NCBI GenBank assembly: GCA_020427005.1
Contig: JAGQOY010000065.1
Span: 1 to 32,300, forward strand
Length of the DNA stretch: 32,300 nucleotides
Direction of reading: 5' to 3'
From: Planctomycetales bacterium
Lineage (GTDB): Bacteria > Planctomycetota > Planctomycetia > Pirellulales > Pirellulaceae
The position numbers and the translations under genes are program-made. The notes below the pieces were generated by a model that worked only from the letters and a program-made list of their open reading frames with translations, was not told the DNA's origin and did not search any database. The number at the start of each line of letters is the position of its first letter. Within the stretch, counting starts at the first letter, position 1. Below, piece by piece: positions 7,717-16,412 of this stretch.

Positions 7717-8316
7717 ATGATTCAGATGCTCGAAATAACCGAGTCGCCGATAAACGTCTCCACGGTTTTAGATTCTGTCTCCGACGAGTCCTCGGGAGCT
7801 AGCGTGCTCTTCTTGGGGACGACCAGACGCTGGACAGTGCGGTCAGCGGATAGCGAATCGCAATCTGACGAGCAACCGCAATCGCTAGAAACGTCTCACC
7901 TCATTTACGAAGCTTATCGCCCCATGGCGGAGGCAAAGCTCAGAGAGCTAGCTATCGAAGCGTGTCGCCGTTGGCCCGTGTGCAAGGTCTCGATTGTTCA
8001 TCGAGAGGGAAGAGTTGATCCAAAGGAACCGAGCGTTGCCATCGCGGTCAGCACGCCTCATCGTCGGGAAGCCTTCGAAGCTGGCCAGTGGCTGATCGAC
8101 ATGGTGAAGCACGAAGTCCCCATTTGGAAACAAGAACACTACGTACAAAACGGCCCTGAGTGGATCCATCCTTCGACTGGTTCGTGCAATTGCGATCACG
8201 TCCCGCTTGATGCGGCCAGTGCCCAATCCGCTATGGCCCAGTCTGATTTGGCCCAGTCTCATGTGAGTGGTGAACTGAGCTCGGAATCGCTCCCAGAACG
8301 CAGGTCGCACTCATGA
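7717..8316 (+). CDS. moaE: Molybdopterin synthase catalytic subunit, MoaE
   Basis: Converts cyclic pyranopterin monophosphate to molybdopterin together with MoaD. The core is well conserved: YEAYRPMAEAKLREL, the HREGRVDPKEPSVAIAVS stretch, HRREAFEAGQWLIDMVK, and VPIWKQE with the catalytic lysine. At 199 residues it is longer than the usual 140-150. There is a polar insertion after LGTTRRWTVR (Ser/Asp/Gln rich) and a tail of about 40 residues with an AQS-x3-AQSDLAQSH repeat and a CNCDH motif. The start is set by GGAGG nine bases before the ATG at 7717. The stop overlaps the moaA start (ATGA), indicating translational coupling. Confidence 0.93.
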   Translation: MIQMLEITESPINVSTVLDSVSDESSGASVLFLGTTRRWTVRSADSESQSDEQPQSLETSHLIYEAYRPMAEAKLRELAIEACRRWPVCKVSIVHREGRVDPKEPSVAIAVSTPHRREAFEAGQWLIDMVKHEVPIWKQEHYVQNGPEWIHPSTGSCNCDHVPLDAASAQSAMAQSDLAQSHVSGELSSESLPERRSHS

Positions 8317-9347
8317 CACCCCAGGTCGAACCGGTTTCAGACGACAAAACACACGGCCAGCCGTTCGTGGATCGTTTCGGCCGCGTCCACACCTCACTAC
8401 GAGTCAGCGTGACAGACAAATGCAATTTGCGTTGCCAGTACTGTATGCCGGACACGCCAATTACGTTTCATCCTACAGCCGAATTGCTAACATTCGAGGA
8501 AATTTCTCAGGTCGTGCGATTGCTTGTTCCGAGAGGCATCCGCAAGATTCGGGTGACCGGTGGTGAACCGCTGCTGCGGCGGCAACTCGATCGCCTGATT
8601 GCCATGGTAAGTTCGATCGATGGGGTCGATGATTTGGCGATCACCACCAACGGCATCTTGCTGGAAGAGCAGGTAGAAAAGCTGGTCGCGGCAGGCTTGC
8701 GCCGCATCAACGTCAGTCTCGACACACTGCAGTCCTCAACTTTCAAAGTGCTTGCCCGACGCGATGGACTAGAGCGGGTCATGGCCGGAATTGCTGCTGC
8801 TACACGGTACCAGGAATTGTCGGTCAAGCTCAATACCCTGATACTTCGCGACATCAATCTAGCGGAAGTGCTCGAACTTGCCCGTTTTGCCGCCGACTTG
8901 AAAATCCCCCTGCGTTTCATCGAGTTCATGCCGTTGGATGCCGAGCGTGCCTGGTCTGAGCAACGGATGGTATCTGGGACTGAGCTACGAGAAAGGCTCG
9001 AATCTGAATTCGGGACCTTGCTTCAAGTGGATACAACTGATTCATCTCAGCCATCCGCTGACTATGTTACGGGCGATGGGCAATTGTTTGGCTTCATCAG
9101 TACGGTGACCGAGCCCTTTTGTGGCGGCTGTGATCGCTTGCGATTAACGGCAGACGGCAAGCTTCGCAATTGTCTATTTAGTCAACAAGAGTGGGATCTT
9201 CGCGAGCCCCTGCGTGCGGCCGCTCGAACGGACGAGAACCTGCACTCGCTTTTTGATGCATGCCTGTCCGCCAAGTACTTCGCCCACGGCTCTCCCCAAT
9301 CACACCTCCAACCGCCGCAGAGAGCCATGTACCAGATCGGTGGGTAG
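8313..9347 (+). CDS. moaA: GTP 3',8-cyclase, MoaA (radical SAM)
   Basis: Catalyses the first step of molybdenum cofactor synthesis, turning GTP into 3',8-cyclo-GTP. The N-terminal radical SAM motif is CNLRCQYC (C-x3-C-x2-C), followed by RVTGGEPLLR. The C-terminal substrate cluster is carried by CGGCDRLRLTADGKLRNC (C-x2-C-x13-C). The protein ends in the conserved GG needed for activity. At 344 residues it has normal length. It overlaps moaE by four bases and is the last gene of the plus-strand unit. Confidence 0.96.
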   Translation: MTPQVEPVSDDKTHGQPFVDRFGRVHTSLRVSVTDKCNLRCQYCMPDTPITFHPTAELLTFEEISQVVRLLVPRGIRKIRVTGGEPLLRRQLDRLIAMVSSIDGVDDLAITTNGILLEEQVEKLVAAGLRRINVSLDTLQSSTFKVLARRDGLERVMAGIAAATRYQELSVKLNTLILRDINLAEVLELARFAADLKIPLRFIEFMPLDAERAWSEQRMVSGTELRERLESEFGTLLQVDTTDSSQPSADYVTGDGQLFGFISTVTEPFCGGCDRLRLTADGKLRNCLFSQQEWDLREPLRAAARTDENLHSLFDACLSAKYFAHGSPQSHLQPPQRAMYQIGG

Positions 9348-9648
9348 CCGCTTAATGCTGCATTCGCAAAAAATCAACTCGGCAGCCTCGTACGCATTCG
9401 GTGCGGGTGGAGGGGCATGGAACCCAAACACGTCAGAAAGGGACATATATCACGACCAACCATGTCACAGACCAGGCAACGCATTAGCTCTGCACCAAAA
9501 GAAGGCGCTGGAATTCTTCCCGAACGCTTTTTAATGCTATTCGCGCTAAGGAAAGTCCATCTGCATAGTTGCCAGAGCAAGCAGAACAATCAGCAGTAGT
9601 TTCAACAAAACATCGCCTCTCAAGTAAATTCTCCCTAATATCCTCCTT
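9348..9648. other. Intergenic stretch between convergent moaA and hemerythrin genes
   Basis: No convincing protein gene on the plus strand. An imperfect direct repeat of TTAATGCT-ATTCGC occurs near 9353 and 9532. The only possible coding content is a very short TTG-started frame on the minus strand at 9546-9623. I saw no strong GC hairpin with a T-run for either converging gene. Confidence 0.6.
9546..9623 (-). CDS. Possible 25-residue hydrophobic peptide (tentative)
   Basis: Directly after the hemerythrin gene stop, on the same strand, come AAAGGAGG and GGGAG, then a TTG codon at 9623 about seven bases after GGGAG. The frame gives a short peptide with the core LLKLLLIVLLALATMQ, a single likely membrane helix, and stops at 9546. 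A strong ribosome site with no larger gene behind it is the main reason to list it. It may be a small membrane peptide or a chance frame; I do not recognise it. Confidence 0.25.
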   Translation of the reverse strand: MRGDVLLKLLLIVLLALATMQMDFP

Positions 9649-10197
9649 TCAACTCTGACGACGCTCACGCATCTCACTGCCGATCTCCGCGATCAATTCG
9701 CTGGACAAATTGCGGGCGGCCTCTGGAAAAACAGACTGCTCTTCCAAGCGTATGTGTTCATCGTAATGTTGCTTGAGTCTCCGCAGGTCCATACTGAACT
9801 GCTCAGCTCGATCGGCTGGGGGCCGCGCTGTGGGTGTAGCACACCAGGATTCTATAAAGCGGTCGACGCGCAAGTGAAGCTCGGCAGCGAACTGGTGATC
9901 AGCTTCCAGTTTTTGGATAGTCTCCAGCGTAGCATCACCGGCAGGAAGTTGCGTCTTCAGGCGTGGAAACAGAGACTCCTCTTCGTCCGCGGTATGTTTA
10001 AGAGCTGAAGTATGAAAATATAATTGAGCTGCATTGAAAGCCAGTATGGCTTGCGCGTCTAACGATTTGCCGCGGTAAAGCGCCTCGACTCGAATCAATA
10101 CATCTAAAAAATGTTCCACCCGACGATGGCAATCGACCAACATATCGAGTGGTCGATCAAAGCTGGCTAGTGGCTTTGCGTTAATTTGTACTGCCAT
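9649..10197 (-). CDS. Hemerythrin-like HHE-domain protein
   Basis: A 182-residue, mostly helical cytosolic protein with the iron-binding pattern of hemerythrin HHE domains: DCHRRVEHFL, FHTSALKHTADEEESLFPRL, EADHQFAAELH, and HYDEHIRLEEQSVFPEA. Such proteins bind a di-iron centre and have been tied to O2, NO or iron handling, but the exact role is unknown. The frame extends to 10251, but the ATG at 10197 has AGGGA about eight bases upstream and the upstream codons look non-conserved. It lacks the DUF542 cysteine domain found in the ric product, so it is not a second full RIC protein. Confidence 0.85.
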   Translation of the reverse strand: MAVQINAKPLASFDRPLDMLVDCHRRVEHFLDVLIRVEALYRGKSLDAQAILAFNAAQLYFHTSALKHTADEEESLFPRLKTQLPAGDATLETIQKLEADHQFAAELHLRVDRFIESWCATPTARPPADRAEQFSMDLRRLKQHYDEHIRLEEQSVFPEAARNLSSELIAEIGSEMRERRQS

Positions 10198-10247
10198 GGC
10201 TGCGTTCCCTAGGTCTAGGCGAGTGGAGTAATTCGGTGCCCCACACT

Positions 10248-11915
10248 TCATTTCGTCACTAACAACCGACGATGAAGCTGAGCTTCATATAGATTCGTTG
10301 GTTTTAGTATGGCTGGTTTGATTGGTTCCAACCATCGACCCGCTCTTTCGAGAATCGCTGAAGCTTCAGTTTGGATACCAACAAGATTGATTTGATCGGG
10401 AGACCATCCATTCGGCCAGGATACATTTTGTCGTGAGCGTATTCCCCAAAAGGTCGTCCAGGCAGCACTATGCTTTCCCAAAGCAGAGCCACCCCCCGAT
10501 TGAAACATGCGGGAGCCGAGCCCAAGATCGATGTCGGTAAACAGGTTGGAATGAGGCGCGTATCGATGATGATCAAAACATAAATCTACCCCCCGACCTC
10601 GCATGGTAACATTACCTGACGAGCCGCGAGATACCGTGATATCGTGCATAAATCGAGTTTGAAATGCGAAGTCGGCTAGTAAATTATCTTGGCCTCTAAG
10701 CGTAATTCCGTGGTGACCGGTGGCTTGCCTGGATCGTTCCTCGAGTCGCTCGGAGGTGAACGCGATGTCCTGCAAAGTATTCTGGCTGCCGCTGACGAAA
10801 ATCCCGCTGTCGCAATTATGAATCACAATATCGCGTATCCAGCAGTTTCGGACACCGGTTAGGGCGATCGCATTGAATCCTAGCTCGGTAAAATGACCGG
10901 CATAGGGTTCATTCGGAAAGTAAAACGACAGCCCTTGAATACCCGACTCCTCAACGGAGCTGGCCGCTTGGTAGAGCATTGGCTGCCACTCGAGCCTGAC
11001 ATCCGTGGTCAAAGGACGATCCAGGGTTATCGTTTGCGTGTCATTATTGAGAGAGACGATCGCGGCCGCCCAAGTGGCACTTGCGCGAGCGTGAAGGTTC
11101 TCTATCGGCCCCGGGTCCTCTTGATACAAGAAACGTGCCAGTGACTGGGAGGGCTCGTCACTCATGTGCAGGCGAACATAGTCTCCAACGCGCAAAAATT
11201 CCAGACTCGAGACCGCCAGCGTGCTGTTTCCACGCTGTGATGGGTACGTGACTTGGCACAGCGGGCGACTGTCGAGCTGTCCCTTGAGAGTGACGAAGCC
11301 GCCGGACCATGAGTAATTGCTAGTGCGTTGACCGCTTGTGGTAGCGCCCCAATTGGGTTCAATGTCATTTAGCGGTATGGTAAATCGCAAGCGACTCTGG
11401 GTCGCGCCGTGACCAAGCAGTACGGTCCTCGACTGGTCGATACTCAGCGGCTTGGTGATCAAATACTCACCTGGCGGTACCTCTACGACTCGGCCTGGAG
11501 AGTCACGGAGCGCGGTCGTAAAAGCATGTGTGTCATCGGCTACGCCATCCCCCACCGCGCCAAACTCCTTGACTGATCGAGAAGGACGATTAGCTAAATC
11601 GAGATCCGTCGGAAGTGCCACTTCTCCGCGTCGATAACCAGCATAACTGAAGTCGGGTAGCCTGGAGGTAGGACTCCATAACTCGCCTGAAATCCCCCAT
11701 AGCTGCGAAACAGTAGCTGGTAAATCACTGGCAACTGTGTCGCTGTCTAGATTCTTTGCGTACACGGATCTAGCCGTCGCTTGAGTCGATTGAGCCTCTA
11801 GTCGACTAGCTCCGATATAAGTCGTGACACAAGTAGCTGCAACAATAGCCAGACGAGCTATCCGATACAAAGATCGACGCCCATTCATCATTATGCACAT
11901 ACCGCGAGCTGACAT
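10248..11915 (-). CDS. Secreted right-handed beta-helix protein, pectate-lyase-3 superfamily
   Basis: A 555-residue exported protein. An N-terminal signal of about 40 residues (RR, a hydrophobic run, then ASRLEAQS) is followed by the hallmark start of the pectate_lyase_3/GH28-like fold, VKEFGAVGDGVADDTHAF (near residue 115), and repeated beta-helix rungs such as NCWIRDIVIHNCDSGIFVSG. This superfamily includes polysaccharide lyases and hydrolases; no catalytic residues can be assigned with confidence, so the substrate is unknown. The ATG at 11915 has AGGAG seven bases upstream. It lies 49 bp after actF and 50 bp before the hemerythrin gene in the same direction, an odd neighbour for respiratory genes. 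Confidence 0.75.
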   Translation of the reverse strand: MSARGMCIMMNGRRSLYRIARLAIVAATCVTTYIGASRLEAQSTQATARSVYAKNLDSDTVASDLPATVSQLWGISGELWSPTSRLPDFSYAGYRRGEVALPTDLDLANRPSRSVKEFGAVGDGVADDTHAFTTALRDSPGRVVEVPPGEYLITKPLSIDQSRTVLLGHGATQSRLRFTIPLNDIEPNWGATTSGQRTSNYSWSGGFVTLKGQLDSRPLCQVTYPSQRGNSTLAVSSLEFLRVGDYVRLHMSDEPSQSLARFLYQEDPGPIENLHARASATWAAAIVSLNNDTQTITLDRPLTTDVRLEWQPMLYQAASSVEESGIQGLSFYFPNEPYAGHFTELGFNAIALTGVRNCWIRDIVIHNCDSGIFVSGSQNTLQDIAFTSERLEERSRQATGHHGITLRGQDNLLADFAFQTRFMHDITVSRGSSGNVTMRGRGVDLCFDHHRYAPHSNLFTDIDLGLGSRMFQSGGGSALGKHSAAWTTFWGIRSRQNVSWPNGWSPDQINLVGIQTEASAILERAGRWLEPIKPAILKPTNLYEAQLHRRLLVTK

Positions 11916-11964
11916 GGGAATTCTCCTGATTGATCGTAGACGAAGGGAGCTGGCCGGCAGTGCG

Positions 11965-13437
11965 TTAGTACATGTCCTTCAACGCTGCCGAAGGAGCGAT
12001 ACGTGGGTCACCAACTGGGACGAGCGCGGTCTGGGTAGCGATGTAGGTTGCACCGATAAGATAAAGGCCACCGACCAGCATGAGGCTGCCAATCTCGGGT
12101 AAACCAAAAGCGATCCATGGTCGGAACTCGGGCATAACCAACCAGTACAAATCGACATAGTGCATCGCCAAGATAAAAATCGTCCAGCCGATCATGGCTC
12201 GCTGATTGTCTTTGACATGCCGCGACATGATTCCCAAGAACGGGACGATGAAGTGCCCCAGCAGCAAGAGCACGAGTACATAGCCCCATGAACTGCGATA
12301 GCCATCGGCCAGCGAGGCACCACGCACGGCCCACCAACCCGTGGTTTCGGGAATGTTGGCGTACCACAGCAGCATGTATTGACTAAAGGCAATGTAGCCC
12401 CAAAAGAAGATGAACGCGAACAGCAACCGCCCAAGGTCACGAAAGTGCGCCTCAGATAGCTTGGCGGGCATCTTCCCGATCCGTGACAGTACCAGCCACA
12501 CCAGCAAGCTGGTCGCAAAACCACCAACGGCGCAGCCGGCAAAGTAGTACACTCCAAAGATCGTGCTATACCAATGTGGATTGAGTGACATCAGCAGATC
12601 AAAAGCAGCAAAGGTAAGCGTCAGCGCAAACACCAATGCCAACGGCGGTGAACGACGCTCCATACGCAGTGTATCTTCGCTACCGCCGACTTCGTCTTGA
12701 TTCCGCGAAGCGCTGAAGTAGAACCAGGACATGCCGCTCCAAATGCCAAAATACAGAATCAAACGTAGGCTGAAGAAAGTCGGATTTAACCAAGGCGTTT
12801 TAGAGGCTGTAAGCTCGTCGAAAGTTTGATGTGCGTAAAGATGTGATTGCAGGTCTTCCTTGGCATCATTGCCCGAGTGCGGTTGTTCAGCACCTAAAGA
12901 GCCTTCGCCGTGCGATCGCGCTCGTTCGCTTTCTTTGTCGGCACCGCTACTTGAATCAATCTGAGTTGACACCATTCGAACGGTTGGATTTGGCTGTAGC
13001 CGTGTATGTTCCGTCGACTGCTCGACAACCGCCGCATCGCCTTGTAAACCCCGTGCCCAAGGGTAGATCGAAGCCGTACCACTGAAGGCAAATACGACGA
13101 TAGGCATGGCCAGCAAGCCTACTGTGATGACATTCAACGCAAATACTTCTGCTGGACGGCGAATCAACACGGCCCAACCCGCTCGTGTTAAGTGCTGAAT
13201 CAGAATGAAGAATAGCGACCCCAGGGAAATGCTGAGCACAAAAGCGACGGCAACGAGATAGGCCAGCATCAGTCGCCGCATACCATCCGTGTAAAGCAGC
13301 GCGCTTAGCACCGCTCCAACGCCACCTGCCAGTGCAGTACCCAAAACACCCAAAATGACCCGGCGTGAAAACGAAAGATAGCCGGGTGATTTCAGACGAA
13401 TTTCGATTGGTCGCTGTGAATGCTCGTGCTCGCTCAT
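11965..13437 (-). CDS. actF: Alternative complex III subunit ActF (NrfD-like membrane protein)
   Basis: Integral membrane subunit of the quinol:electron-acceptor oxidoreductase (alternative complex III), a shorter NrfD/PsrC-type paralogue of ActC. The 490-residue protein has about ten membrane helices. Family-like stretches include RRVILGVLGTALAGG, FDLLMSLNPHWYSTIFGVYYFAG, FWGYIAFSQYMLLWYANIPE and MHYVDLYWLVMPEF. Between YPWARG and the KTPWLNP helix there is a hydrophilic loop of about 85 residues, Ser/Glu/His rich, much longer than I would expect for this loop. It follows actE by nine bases and ends the act operon proper. Confidence 0.92.
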   Translation of the reverse strand: MSEHEHSQRPIEIRLKSPGYLSFSRRVILGVLGTALAGGVGAVLSALLYTDGMRRLMLAYLVAVAFVLSISLGSLFFILIQHLTRAGWAVLIRRPAEVFALNVITVGLLAMPIVVFAFSGTASIYPWARGLQGDAAVVEQSTEHTRLQPNPTVRMVSTQIDSSSGADKESERARSHGEGSLGAEQPHSGNDAKEDLQSHLYAHQTFDELTASKTPWLNPTFFSLRLILYFGIWSGMSWFYFSASRNQDEVGGSEDTLRMERRSPPLALVFALTLTFAAFDLLMSLNPHWYSTIFGVYYFAGCAVGGFATSLLVWLVLSRIGKMPAKLSEAHFRDLGRLLFAFIFFWGYIAFSQYMLLWYANIPETTGWWAVRGASLADGYRSSWGYVLVLLLLGHFIVPFLGIMSRHVKDNQRAMIGWTIFILAMHYVDLYWLVMPEFRPWIAFGLPEIGSLMLVGGLYLIGATYIATQTALVPVGDPRIAPSAALKDMY

Positions 13438-13446
13438 GACTGGCTC

Positions 13447-14223
13447 TCAGGGAACTGTGGCTGGAGTAGTGGATGCACTTGCCGACGCAGTGCTGGAAGC
13501 CTCTTGCGGCTCTGCAGCCACGGGGAGTGTTTGCTGCAGTTCGCGCACAAAGGCTACGATGGCCCAGCGGTCGCGCACCGAAATCTGCGAACGATAACTG
13601 GGCATGCTGCGGACACCATCCGAGATGGCTTGAAATAATTGCCCGTCCGTCCGTTCGCGAATCATTTGTGTCATCAAGTTGGTGGCTGCTACCCATTTGC
13701 CTTCTTTCAAGGCCATAGCTGCTTGATTTATTGGACCGTTCCCTGCGCCTTCCACTCCATGACAGGGCGCACAATAAATACCAAATCGCTCGCGGCCTCT
13801 GTTCAACAAATTGCTATCTGCGGACAACCGTTCAGGCAAGGTAGCAACAAATCGAGTCGGCGACGAGGCTCGGGTTCCATCTAGCGTGACATAGCCCAGC
13901 AAATACTCCTGGTCGTGCTCCAACATTCCGCGAGCAATGGTGCCCTCGATCGGTTGACGCATGGACCGGCCATCGACATACCAAGGATGCGCAGCTTGCG
14001 GACCAAATTTGGGTTGGTGGTCCATGTCATGAAAGAAGTGAATGCGCGGTAATCGCGAAGTTTGTTGTCGTGCCTGGTAGATTAAGGTAAGTGGTATCCA
14101 AGTCCCAATCACGACCAGAAGCAGCAGTGCTACCAGCCACCACGGTGGGCGACGAAGCCGCAGTTCTTTAACCAAGCGCCACGGCGAAGGAAATGGGATA
14201 CGCTCTTCTTGGTAAGTTGACAT
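13447..14223 (-). CDS. actE: Alternative complex III subunit ActE, membrane-anchored monohaem cytochrome c
   Basis: Carries electrons from the complex to periplasmic acceptors. The 258-residue protein has one N-terminal membrane helix (PPWWLVALLLLVVIGTW) and a periplasmic cytochrome c domain with CAPCHG (Cys151, Cys154, His155); the likely distal ligand is Met207 in GVRSMPSY. A region with HPWYVDGRSMRQPIEGTIARG (about 79-99), typical of ActE, precedes the haem. The C-terminus is a low-complexity Ala/Ser/Thr tail. It starts three bases after the actD stop. Confidence 0.93.
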   Translation of the reverse strand: MSTYQEERIPFPSPWRLVKELRLRRPPWWLVALLLLVVIGTWIPLTLIYQARQQTSRLPRIHFFHDMDHQPKFGPQAAHPWYVDGRSMRQPIEGTIARGMLEHDQEYLLGYVTLDGTRASSPTRFVATLPERLSADSNLLNRGRERFGIYCAPCHGVEGAGNGPINQAAMALKEGKWVAATNLMTQMIRERTDGQLFQAISDGVRSMPSYRSQISVRDRWAIVAFVRELQQTLPVAAEPQEASSTASASASTTPATVP

Positions 14224-14226
14224 GAA

Positions 14227-14865
14227 TTATCGTTCCTCGTTAATCAGTTCTACAGCTCGAGGTTGGAGCGATTGCAGAAGGCGCGCCGTGCCAGGGAGTT
14301 CAAAGTTCTTGTCTTCGGCTTCGATCACGACTAAGAATCGATCCACTGTCGAGCGCAGCATCCGCCGACTGCGTGACAGAGGGTTGTAGAGCATCGGCAA
14401 TTTATTGAGCCCCAGCAGCCCCAGGATCGTCCCAAACGCCGCGAACAGTACCGTAGTCTCGAAGATGATTGGGATATTGGCAGGCAGGCTATACATCGGT
14501 TTGCCACTGATCAGAAACTGATAGCCTTGTACGCTTGCCGAAAGCCCAGGCACTGTCGTCGCATTCATCCACCATGTGAGCACCAGCCCAAACAACAAAC
14601 CAGCCAGACCATGAGCGAGTGTAATCCACGGCAGAATCGTGGGGCGCATTCCCATCGCATGATTGATGTGGTGAATGGGAATAGGGCTATGGACGTCCCA
14701 TAGCAGGTACCCAGCATCCCTAACTTTTTCAGCGGCCCGCATCACCTCGGCAACGCTGTCAAATTCCGCCACCAGCGCGTACGGGCTACCCGTACCAATC
14801 ACTTCGTAATCGGCGTAAGTTATCGATCCAGTATCCATTGGTGATGGCGGAGGTGAGTTACTCAT
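14227..14865 (-). CDS. actD: Alternative complex III subunit ActD (DUF3341)
   Basis: A 212-residue membrane subunit of the DUF3341 family, thought to have two membrane helices and to support assembly or structure rather than redox. The soluble N-terminal part contains YALVAEFDSVAEVMRAAEK and the DVHSPIPIHHINHAMG segment found in the family, followed by helices LPWITLAHGLAGLLFGLVLTW and IIFETTVLFAAFGTILGLLG. No haem or Fe-S motifs, as expected. It lies 26 bp after actC. Confidence 0.92.
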   Translation of the reverse strand: MSNSPPPSPMDTGSITYADYEVIGTGSPYALVAEFDSVAEVMRAAEKVRDAGYLLWDVHSPIPIHHINHAMGMRPTILPWITLAHGLAGLLFGLVLTWWMNATTVPGLSASVQGYQFLISGKPMYSLPANIPIIFETTVLFAAFGTILGLLGLNKLPMLYNPLSRSRRMLRSTVDRFLVVIEAEDKNFELPGTARLLQSLQPRAVELINEER

Positions 14866-14891
14866 ATGGAGGCCTTTGTCTCAGGCAATAT

Positions 14892-16412
14892 TTATGTGAA
14901 CCAGTGGCCACGGCGCAGCTCCTTGGGGGTATCTGGAGAAGGCTGGTAATCAAATTTCACAGGATGATCATCCGCGTGGGCTTGCGGCATAACCGTCTTG
15001 ACTTCAGCGATCGCGACCATCGGCAAGAAGCGACAGAACAATAGAAACAGTGTAAAAAACAGCCCGAAGCTACCAAGGAACATGCCGAGATCAACCCACG
15101 TCGGCGCAAACATGGCCCAACTCGATGGCAGAAAGTCTCGATGCAACGAAGTCACCACAATGACAAAACGCTCGAACCACATGCCAACGTTAACAAACAT
15201 GGCCACGATGAAGATCGCCCACACATTCTTGCGCACCGCCGTGAACCATATTGCTTGGGGAGCGATGACATTACAGGTCACCATCGTCCAGAACGCCCAA
15301 GCATACGGTCCGAATGGTCGATTGAGAAACACGAACTGTTCGTAGGGCTGCTGGCTGTACCAAGCCATAAAGAACTCCACCGAGTAGGCGTAGGAAACGA
15401 TCATACCGGTGGCCAACATGACTTTGGCCATGTTCTCGATATGACGATGTGTGATCAAGTGCTTTAATCCGAACCACTCACGACATGGAATGGAAAGCGT
15501 GAGCACCATGGCGAAGCCACCAAATACAGCTCCCGCCACAAAGTAGGGTGGAAAAATCGTCGTGTGCCACCCCGGAAGTTGCGATGTGGCAAAGTCGAAC
15601 GAAACTACGCTATGAACACTTAACACTAGCGGTGTGGCCAGCGCGGCCAACAACAGATAAGCCTTTTCGAAACGCATCCAGTGGCGGCTCGAACCGTTCC
15701 AGCCCAGTGCCAGCACACCATATAATAGTTGTTGCCAACGCTTCGTCGCTCGATCGCGGAGTGTTGCTAAATCAGGCACCATTCCCATGTACCAAAACAA
15801 TAACGATACCGTAGCATAGGTACCAACGGCAAACACGTCCCACAACAGCGGACTACGAGCCTGCGGCCACATGGCAAGTTCATTTGGGTACGGCAATAAC
15901 CAATAAGCCAGCCAGACGCGACCGACGTGCAATCCTGGGAAAATCCCCGCGCAACACACTGCGAAAATCGTCATCGCTTCGGCAAAGCGGTTGATACCCG
16001 TCCGCCAATTCTGACGCAAGAGAAACAGGATGGCCGAAATCAACGTTCCGGCGTGACCAATACCAACCCAGAATACGAAGTTGATTATCGGGAAGCCCCA
16101 GCTCACCGTGTTATTATTTCCCCAGACGCCAACGCCGGTCAGTAGTAGATAACCTATCGTCACCACCAACAGTGATAGAAGCGACAACGAGACAGACATG
16201 GCCACGTACCACATCGTCGGCGTTTTACCGAGCGCGATATCTGCGATGCTATCGGTCACGGTGGTAAAGTCATGTTCACCTAACACCAAAGCAGCTCGCT
16301 CGCGTGGATCGTAGGCCTGTTGCTCCCACTGCGAAGGCGGGTCACTCGTGTCCTGTCTGGAACGCGACAGTTCCTGAGGTGTCTCGTCGGATGAAAGACT
16401 GATCGAACTCAT
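14892..16412 (-). CDS. actC: Alternative complex III subunit ActC (NrfD/PsrC-like quinol-binding subunit)
   Basis: Integral membrane protein that binds menaquinol next to the Fe-S chain of ActB. The 506-residue protein has about ten helices in two bundles. Family-like pieces are the N-terminal GKTPTMWYVAMSVS, WGFPIINFVFWVGIGHAGTLIS, GIFPGLHVGRVWLAYWLLPYP and YAYSVEFFMAWYS. The ATG overlaps the actB stop by four bases. The first 70 residues are soluble, with a polar, presumably disordered N-terminus. Confidence 0.95.
   Translation of the reverse strand: MSSISLSSDETPQELSRSRQDTSDPPSQWEQQAYDPRERAALVLGEHDFTTVTDSIADIALGKTPTMWYVAMSVSLSLLSLLVVTIGYLLLTGVGVWGNNNTVSWGFPIINFVFWVGIGHAGTLISAILFLLRQNWRTGINRFAEAMTIFAVCCAGIFPGLHVGRVWLAYWLLPYPNELAMWPQARSPLLWDVFAVGTYATVSLLFWYMGMVPDLATLRDRATKRWQQLLYGVLALGWNGSSRHWMRFEKAYLLLAALATPLVLSVHSVVSFDFATSQLPGWHTTIFPPYFVAGAVFGGFAMVLTLSIPCREWFGLKHLITHRHIENMAKVMLATGMIVSYAYSVEFFMAWYSQQPYEQFVFLNRPFGPYAWAFWTMVTCNVIAPQAIWFTAVRKNVWAIFIVAMFVNVGMWFERFVIVVTSLHRDFLPSSWAMFAPTWVDLGMFLGSFGLFFTLFLLFCRFLPMVAIAEVKTVMPQAHADDHPVKFDYQPSPDTPKELRRGHWFT

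Noticed and set aside
9417..9599. Plus-strand 60-residue frame after moaA
   Set aside because: No ribosome site, non-protein-like composition and opposite to the ribosome sites seen on the minus strand.
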